A stretch of DNA of 64,000 nt from Skermanella aerolata KACC 11604 (GTDB lineage Bacteria > Pseudomonadota > Alphaproteobacteria > Azospirillales > Azospirillaceae): assembly GCF_000936425.1 (NCBI RefSeq), contig NZ_AVFK01000026.1, positions 1 to 64,000 on the forward strand, read 5' to 3'. A program made the position numbers and the translations under genes. Each line of letters begins with the position of its first letter. Within the stretch, counting starts at the first letter, position 1. Below, piece by piece: positions 58,848-64,000 of the stretch. Under the pieces are notes generated by a model. The model did no database searches. It was not told the origin of the DNA and worked only from the letters and a program-made list of their open reading frames with translations.

Positions 58848-59561
58848 TCAGGCGCTGATGCCGCCCTTCTCGTCCAGCGCGTAGCCGGCCGACCGCACCG
58901 TCCGGATGATGTCGTTGTCGTTGACCTCGTTCAGCGCTTTCCGCAGGCGGCGGATATGGACGTCGACCGTGCGCGGCTCGACATAGACGTCGTGGCCCCA
59001 GACCAGATCTAGCAGCTGTTCGCGCGAGAAGACGCGGCCTGGGTGCTGCATGAAGTGGCGCAGCAGGCGGAACTCGGTCGGTCCCAGATGCACGTCGCGG
59101 CCCTGGCGGCGGACGCGGTGGGCCGCCAGATCCATGATGACGTCGCCGAAGCTCAGCAGCTCCTCCGCCAAACCGGGGCTCGACCGGCGCAGCACGGCGC
59201 GCATGCGGGCGACCAGTTCCGTCGGGGAGAACGGCTTGGCGATATAGTCGTCCGCACCGGAATTGAGGCCCCGGACCTTATCGGCCTCCTCCCCCCTGGC
59301 GGTCAGCATGATGATCGGGATGTCGCGGGTCTTGGGGTTGCGCCGCATCTGGCGGCAGACTTCCAGGCCCGACATCAGCGGCAGCATCCAATCGAGCAGG
59401 ACGAGGCTGGGCACCTGCTCCGATGCCAGCAGCAAGGCTTCCTCGCCGTCGCCTGCGGAGAGCGTGCGGAAGTTTTCCTTTTCAAGATTGTACTTGAGGA
59501 GGGTTACGAGGTCCGCCTCGTCCTCGACGATCAGGACGAGGGGTTTGAGCGCCGAATTCAT
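58848..59561 (-). CDS. phoB: Phosphate regulon response regulator PhoB
   Basis: OmpR/PhoB-type regulator, 237 residues. Receiver: acidic pocket VEDEAD, phospho-acceptor Asp57 in LLDWMLPLMSG, and Lys in GADDYIAKPFSPTELVARMR. The winged-helix DNA-binding domain has LGPTEFRLLRHFMQHPGRVF and EPRTVDVHIRRLRKALN. It should activate pst and other phosphate genes when PhoR phosphorylates it. The ATG at 59561 lies 27 nt after phoU. No phoR is in the window. Confidence 0.95.
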   Translation of the reverse strand: MNSALKPLVLIVEDEADLVTLLKYNLEKENFRTLSAGDGEEALLLASEQVPSLVLLDWMLPLMSGLEVCRQMRRNPKTRDIPIIMLTARGEEADKVRGLNSGADDYIAKPFSPTELVARMRAVLRRSSPGLAEELLSFGDVIMDLAAHRVRRQGRDVHLGPTEFRLLRHFMQHPGRVFSREQLLDLVWGHDVYVEPRTVDVHIRRLRKALNEVNDNDIIRTVRSAGYALDEKGGISA

Positions 59562-59588
59562 GTGTTCGTTCGTTCCAAGGCTGGCTTG

Positions 59589-60314
59589 TTAACCCTGTAG
59601 CTCCGGCTGCGGCGTCACGACCGTGAAGCTGCTTTCGTCGCCCTTTGGCCGTTCCGTAGTCAGCGGATGACCGATTACCAGAAAATGGATCGTTTCGGCA
59701 ATGTTGGTCGCATGGTCGCCGATCCGCTCAAGGTTCTTGGCGATGAACAGGAGGTGCGTACAGGGGGTGATGTTGCGCGGGTCTTCCATCATGTAGGTCA
59801 GGACTTCGCGGAACAGGCTGGTATAGAGATCGTCCAGTTCCTCGTCCCGGCGGCGCGCCGCCACCGCCTTGTCGACATCGCGCTCGATGAACGCGTCGAG
59901 CACTTCCTTCATGATTTCCTGGACCAAGCGGCCCATGCGCGGGATGGCGCCGGCCGGACGGACGGCGGGCAACTGGGCCAGCGCCAGCGACCGTTTGGCG
60001 ATGTTCGCCGCGTAGTCGCCGATCCGCTCGATGTCGGATGCGATCTTGAGCGCCGAGACGATCTCCCGCAGGTCGGACGCCATCGGCTGGCGCAGCGCCA
60101 GCAGGCGCAGCGTCTCGTTGTCGATCTCCCGCTCATAGGTATCGATGCGGAGGTCCGACTGGATCACCTGGGCGGCGATGGCCGTATCCCGCCGGACGAG
60201 CGCCTGGACGGCGGCCTCCACCTGGGCTTCCGCCACGCCGCCCATCTGCGTGATCAGGTTCGACAGGCGCTGGAGTTCCTGCGCGAACGACTTGACGATA
60301 TGCTCGTTGCTCAT
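59589..60314 (-). CDS. phoU: Phosphate signalling protein PhoU
   Basis: Cytoplasmic two-domain helical protein of 241 residues that restrains PhoR/PhoB signalling with the Pst transporter. The signature ERIGDYAANIAKRSLAL and the second repeat KNLERIGDHATNIAETIHFL carry the metal-binding E/D residues. Located after pstB and before phoB, the usual order. A palindromic repeat lies in the pstB-phoU gap. Confidence 0.96.
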   Translation of the reverse strand: MSNEHIVKSFAQELQRLSNLITQMGGVAEAQVEAAVQALVRRDTAIAAQVIQSDLRIDTYEREIDNETLRLLALRQPMASDLREIVSALKIASDIERIGDYAANIAKRSLALAQLPAVRPAGAIPRMGRLVQEIMKEVLDAFIERDVDKAVAARRRDEELDDLYTSLFREVLTYMMEDPRNITPCTHLLFIAKNLERIGDHATNIAETIHFLVIGHPLTTERPKGDESSFTVVTPQPELQG

Positions 60315-60348
60315 GCGCCGCTTTCCTGAAAGACACTATGCCGAGTTC

Positions 60349-60405
60349 GTTGGGCCATGGCCCAACCTACGGGCCGATTCCTGGGAGGTTGGGCCGTGGC
60401 CCAAC
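60349..60405. repeat. GTTGGGCC palindromic repeat, copy 2, in the pstB-phoU gap
   Basis: Arms 60349-60368 and 60386-60405 are inverted copies of GTTGGGCC(A/G)(T/C)GGCCCAACCT with one mismatch, like the element at 54706-54764. It lies between pstB and phoU within one operon, so it may reduce transcription or stabilise the upstream mRNA. Confidence 0.8.
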
Positions 60406-60433
60406 ACCGGCGCCGCCACTGTACCGGGATGGA

Positions 60434-61258
60434 TCAGCCGTAGCGGCCGGTGATGTAGCCCTGGGTCCGCTCGTCGCGCGGCGTCGTGAAGATCTCTTCG
60501 GTGTCGCCGACCTCGACCATCTCGCCCAGGTGGAAGAAGGCGGTGCGCTGGGACACGCGGGCGGCCTGCTGCATGTTATGGGTGACGATGACGATCGTGT
60601 AGTTCTCGCGCAGTTCGTCGATCAGTTCCTCGATATGCGCGGTCGCGATGGGATCGAGCGCCGAGCAGGGTTCGTCCATCAGGATCACTTCGGGGCTGAC
60701 CGCGATGGCGCGGGCGATGCACAGGCGCTGCTGCTGCCCGCCGGACAGGCCGGTGCCCGGCTCCTTCAAGCGGTCCTTGACCTCGTTCCACAGACCGGCG
60801 CGCTGAAGGCTCTTCGTGACGATCTCGTCCATCTCCTCCCGCCGGCTGGCGAGGCCGTGGATGCGCGGGCCGTAAGAAATGTTGTCGTAGATCGACTTGG
60901 GGAACGGGTTCGGCTTCTGGAAAACCATCCCGACGCGGGCGCGGAGCTGCACCGGGTCGATTTCCCGGTCGTAGATGTCCTGACCGTCGAGCGTGATCAG
61001 CCCTTCGATCCGGGCGATGTCGATCGTGTCGTTCATCCGGTTGAGGCAGCGCAGGAACGTCGACTTGCCGCAGCCGGACGGGCCGATCAGGGCCGTCACC
61101 TGACGCTCGGGGATCTCCAGGTCGATGCCCTTCAGCGCCTGCTTGGCGCCGTAGTACACCTTGACGCCCCGCGCATCCATCTTGGGAACCGTGCCGGTCA
61201 GCGTGCCGGCCTGGGGGCGGACGGCGATGCCGGCCATCGTCTGAGTGTGTGCGGTCAT
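60434..61258 (-). CDS. pstB: Phosphate ABC transporter ATP-binding protein PstB
   Basis: ATPase of the Pst importer, 274 residues from the ATG at 61258 ([15 protein letters not shown]). Walker A is [19 protein letters not shown], signature [14 protein letters not shown], Walker [20 protein letters not shown]. The start overlaps the end region of pstA with only one base between the stop and ATG. An upstream in-frame ATG at 61306 extends into pstA and is less likely. Confidence 0.96.
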   Translation of the reverse strand: MTAHTQTMAGIAVRPQAGTLTGTVPKMDARGVKVYYGAKQALKGIDLEIPERQVTALIGPSGCGKSTFLRCLNRMNDTIDIARIEGLITLDGQDIYDREIDPVQLRARVGMVFQKPNPFPKSIYDNISYGPRIHGLASRREEMDEIVTKSLQRAGLWNEVKDRLKEPGTGLSGGQQQRLCIARAIAVSPEVILMDEPCSALDPIATAHIEELIDELRENYTIVIVTHNMQQAARVSQRTAFFHLGEMVEVGDTEEIFTTPRDERTQGYITGRYG

Positions 61259-61259
61259 A

Positions 61260-62567
61260 CTACCAACGCCTTTCGAATCGCTTGCGCAGGACAACGGCGA
61301 TCGCATTCATCGCGATCAGGAAAGCCAGGAGCACCATGATCGCGGCGGAGGTCCGCTCGACGAAGCCGCGCTCCGGGCTGTCGGCCCACATGAAGATCTG
61401 CACCGGCAGGACGGTCGCCGCGTCGCCGAAGCCGCCTGGGGTATCGACGATGAAGGCGATCATGCCGATCATCAGCAACGGCGCCGTCTCGCCCAGCGCA
61501 TGGGCCATGCCGATGATGATGCCGGTCATGATGCCGGGCATCGCCAGCGGCAGCACGTGATGGGTCACCACCTGAAGCGGCGAGGCGCCGACACCCAGCG
61601 CCGCTTCCCGGATCGACGGCGGGACCGCCTTCAGGGCGGCGCGGCTTGCTATGATGATGGTCGGCAGCGTCATCAGCGCCAGCACGATGCCGCCGACTAC
61701 CGGGGCGGAACGGGGCATGTTGAAGGCGTTGAGGAAGACCGCCAGTCCCAGCAGGCCGAAGACGATCGACGGGACGGCGGCGAGGTTGTTGATGTTGACC
61801 TCGATCAGGTCGGTCAGCTTGTTCTTCGGAGCGAATTCCTCGAGATAGACCGCCGCCGAGATCCCGATCGGGATGGCGAGCCCGAGGGTCACGGCCAGCG
61901 TCAGCAGCGAGCCGACGATGCCCGCCTTGAGGCCGGCCAGTTCGGGGTCGCGACTGTCGCCGTTCATGAACAGGCGCCAGTTCCAGCCGTTCACGATGTT
62001 GCCGTTGGAGACCAGCTTGTCGATCCACTGGATCTGCTGATCGCTTACCTTGCGGTTGGCCTCCGGAACGTCGCGGTCAATATTGCCCTTCAGCAACTGG
62101 TCGTAGTCGCTCGCCAGGGCCAAGCGGACGGTCTGGCGGGTGCCGATCAGATCGGGATTGTCCATCACCATCTGGCGCAGCTCGAAACCGGCGCCGTTGC
62201 TGACGATGGCGTTCAGCCGCCGCCGCTCGGTGCGGCTTTCGACCTCGGGGAATGCCGCCTGAAGCGACTGCCGGGCGAGGGCCGCGTAGTTGGCGCCCGA
62301 CAGGGTGGCCTCGTCGCGGGTGCCCTGGGGGTCGATTTCCGCCGGGTCGAAGTAGATTTCCAACGACAGGTCGTGCTGGGCGAAGGCGGTGTAGCCCTGC
62401 GACACGATGCTGGCGAGCAGGACGGCCAGCATGCCGAGCGCTATGGCGATGGCGGCGATGCCGTACATCTTGAAGCGGCGTTCCGCGGCGTAGCGCTTGC
62501 GCAGGCGGGCGGCGAAGTCGTCGGACTGATACGGCGCCGCGCGCGGAGTGCTGATGATATCAGTCAT
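61260..62567 (-). CDS. pstA: Phosphate ABC transporter permease PstA (long form)
   Basis: Membrane permease of 435 residues, longer than the 296 of E. coli PstA. Residues 60-210 (from [20 protein letters not shown] to [15 protein letters not shown]) are an extra periplasmic-looking insert (DUF3333-like). The permease core has [38 protein letters not shown]-like [12 protein letters not shown], and [20 protein letters not shown] with the EAA-loop motif. Overlaps pstC by eight bases. Confidence 0.95.
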   Translation of the reverse strand: MTDIISTPRAAPYQSDDFAARLRKRYAAERRFKMYGIAAIAIALGMLAVLLASIVSQGYTAFAQHDLSLEIYFDPAEIDPQGTRDEATLSGANYAALARQSLQAAFPEVESRTERRRLNAIVSNGAGFELRQMVMDNPDLIGTRQTVRLALASDYDQLLKGNIDRDVPEANRKVSDQQIQWIDKLVSNGNIVNGWNWRLFMNGDSRDPELAGLKAGIVGSLLTLAVTLGLAIPIGISAAVYLEEFAPKNKLTDLIEVNINNLAAVPSIVFGLLGLAVFLNAFNMPRSAPVVGGIVLALMTLPTIIIASRAALKAVPPSIREAALGVGASPLQVVTHHVLPLAMPGIMTGIIIGMAHALGETAPLLMIGMIAFIVDTPGGFGDAATVLPVQIFMWADSPERGFVERTSAAIMVLLAFLIAMNAIAVVLRKRFERRW

Positions 62568-63942
62568 ATTTTTCCCGATACTTCCGCACCACCCGGAGGG
62601 CGATGATGTTCAGGGTGAGGGTGACGGTGAAGAGAACGAGGCCGAGGCCGAAGGCCGACAGCGTCTTGGCGCTGTCGAACTCCTGGTCGCCGACCAGGAG
62701 CGTCGCGATCTGCACGGTGACCGTGCTGACGGCGTCCAGCGGATTGCCGGTCAGGTTGGCAGCAAGGCCGGCGGCCATCACGACGATCATGGTCTCGCCG
62801 ATCGCCCGGCTGACCGCCAGCAGCACGGCGCCGACGATGCCGGGAAGGGCGGCCGGCAGGACGACGTTGCGGATGGTTTCAGACTTGGTGGCGCCGAGGC
62901 CGTAGGAGCCGTCGCGCAGCGACTGGGGCACCGCGTTGATGATGTCGTCCGACAGCGAACTGACGAAGGGGATGATCATGATGCCCATGACCACGCCGGC
63001 GGCCAGCGCCGATTCCGAACTGACGCCGAAGCCGAGGCTCTGGCCGACGTCGCGGACGAAGGGCGCCATGGTCAGCGCCGCGAAGAAGCCGTAGACGACG
63101 GTCGGGATGCCGGCCAGGATTTCCAGGATGGGCTTGACGGTGCCGCGCACCTTGGAGGGCGCGTATTCCGACATGTAGATGGCGCTCATCAGGCCCAGCG
63201 GCACGGCGACGGCCATCGCGATGGCGGCGATCAGCAGGGTGCCGGTGAAAAGCGGCACCGCGCCGAACGCGCCGTCGGACGCCACCTGATCGGCGCGGAT
63301 GGCCGTCTGCGGGCTCCAGTGCAGGCCCAGCAGAAATTCGGCCGGCGGGACCTTGGTGAAGAACCGGATCGCTTCGAACAGCAGGGACAGCACGATCCCC
63401 ACGGTGGTCAGGATCGCCACCAGCGAGCACAGGATCAGGATGACGTTGACGACCTGCTCGACTTGGTTGCGTGCCCGCAGTTTCGGATGGATGCGGCCTT
63501 TGGCGAAGAACAGGCCGGCGCAGGCCAGGGCCAGCATGACGACGGCCAGCGCCCCGTTGCCGATGCCGCGCAGGTGGTTGTAGTAGTCGGCGGCTGCCGT
63601 CAGGGCCGGTTCCGGAACTCGGCTGGTGATGTTGCCGTAGGCCAGATTGTGGATGTCGACCATGATCAGGTTGATTTCCTGCGCCGACAGCGACGTGATC
63701 GAAGCCGGCAGGCTGGCCCGGACCATGTTGTTGACGACGATCCCCTCCAGCCCGGTCCACAGGGCGAACAGGATCAGCGCCGGCAGCCCTACCCACATCG
63801 CCACATAGAGCCCGTAGTAGGACGGCACCGAATGCAGCCTGGAAAGCCTGCCGCCGGCGGAAGATACCGCCGTCGTCCTGCCGAGCTGGAATCCAGCGAA
63901 CGACAGGAGCAGAAGCACCAAAAGGAATGTTGTGACTGGCAT
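62560..63942 (-). CDS. pstC: Phosphate ABC transporter permease PstC (long form)
   Basis: Membrane permease of 460 residues, with an N-terminal extension of about 180 residues (two or three helices and a periplasmic part) before the core, like the DUF3708 type. The core has MSAIYMSEYAPSKVRGTVKP, EILAGIPTVVYGFFAALTMA and GLGATKSETIRNVVLPAALP (EAA loop). It pairs with PstA. pstS, the phosphate-binding protein, would lie upstream beyond 64000. Confidence 0.95.
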   Translation of the reverse strand: MPVTTFLLVLLLLSFAGFQLGRTTAVSSAGGRLSRLHSVPSYYGLYVAMWVGLPALILFALWTGLEGIVVNNMVRASLPASITSLSAQEINLIMVDIHNLAYGNITSRVPEPALTAAADYYNHLRGIGNGALAVVMLALACAGLFFAKGRIHPKLRARNQVEQVVNVILILCSLVAILTTVGIVLSLLFEAIRFFTKVPPAEFLLGLHWSPQTAIRADQVASDGAFGAVPLFTGTLLIAAIAMAVAVPLGLMSAIYMSEYAPSKVRGTVKPILEILAGIPTVVYGFFAALTMAPFVRDVGQSLGFGVSSESALAAGVVMGIMIIPFVSSLSDDIINAVPQSLRDGSYGLGATKSETIRNVVLPAALPGIVGAVLLAVSRAIGETMIVVMAAGLAANLTGNPLDAVSTVTVQIATLLVGDQEFDSAKTLSAFGLGLVLFTVTLTLNIIALRVVRKYREKYD

Positions 63943-64000
63943 CGGGACCGTTCGGTATGTCGGGACGAAGCTAAGGGACAGGGAATCGCCCGTCGGGGCC
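63943..64000. other. Upstream edge of pstC
   Basis: Only 58 bp before the window edge; it could contain part of a pst leader or the end of pstS. No PHO box can be judged here. Confidence 0.3.

Overview
This is a GC-rich chromosomal window from a free-living alphaproteobacterium, most likely of the Azospirillaceae (Azospirillum/Skermanella type). That placement is inferred from a GlnZ/GlnK-type PII protein beside an aminotransferase gene, large chemoreceptors with PAS and PilZ modules, the rpsT-dnaA-dnaN-recF-gyrB cluster, the mutM...ubiE-ubiB-coaBC-dut backbone and the pstCAB-phoU-phoB layout. I see no rRNA, tRNA, CRISPR array, prophage or insertion sequence. Genes are densely packed on both strands.

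Region by region. 1-2760 (minus): 5' part of ftsK, a class I/II aminotransferase and a PII gene with a clear intrinsic terminator. 3050-5506 (plus): a UbiH-type flavin hydroxylase and a lone flagellin. 5571-8529 (minus): a substrate-binding protein of the PQQ-alcohol-dehydrogenase-associated family, a short-chain dehydrogenase and an enoyl-CoA hydratase/isomerase. 8730-10894 (plus): an orphan TRAP binding protein and a TehA-type permease. 10913-20071 (minus): a PAS/PilZ chemoreceptor, an MscS-type channel, an ABC exporter and an MFS exporter with a histidine-rich tail. 20527-29078 (plus): a five-gene cellulose operon, bcsA-bcsB-bcsZ, then a TPR protein without the BcsC barrel, then a BcsN-like lipoprotein carrying a peptidoglycan-binding domain. 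29254-36909 (minus): gyrB, recF, dnaN, dnaA and rpsT. 37072-39196 (minus): echA-like gene, a small secreted protein and mutM.

39301-46782 is a catabolic block. On the minus strand lie a PdxA-family dehydrogenase, a complete tripartite tricarboxylate transporter (tctC, tctB, tctA) and a beta-hydroxyacid dehydrogenase. Divergently on the plus strand lie a GntR/FCD repressor and a homoserine-dehydrogenase-like/SAF oxidoreductase. A perfect 15-bp palindrome in the divergent promoter is the likely repressor operator. The block sits between mutM and ubiE, which are near neighbours in many relatives, so it looks inserted. Its substrate is probably a hydroxy- or sugar-acid, but the kinase usually paired with PdxA2 is absent.

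46899-54660 (plus): ubiE, ubiB, coaBC, dut, an Rrf2 regulator, cysK, moeB and a DsrE-like gene. An orphan MazE-like (DUF3018-type) antitoxin on the minus strand and a 30-bp palindromic repeat lie between ubiB and coaBC. 54800-63942: a second large chemoreceptor, a pentapeptide-repeat protein and the phosphate genes pstC-pstA-pstB-phoU-phoB (minus). pstS is not in the window. A GTTGGGCC hairpin repeat occurs twice (54706-54764 and 60349-60405).

The most unusual items are the cellulose operon without BcsC, the kinase-less sugar-acid cluster with its operator, the orphan antitoxin beside a palindromic element, and MutM with its last zinc cysteine replaced.
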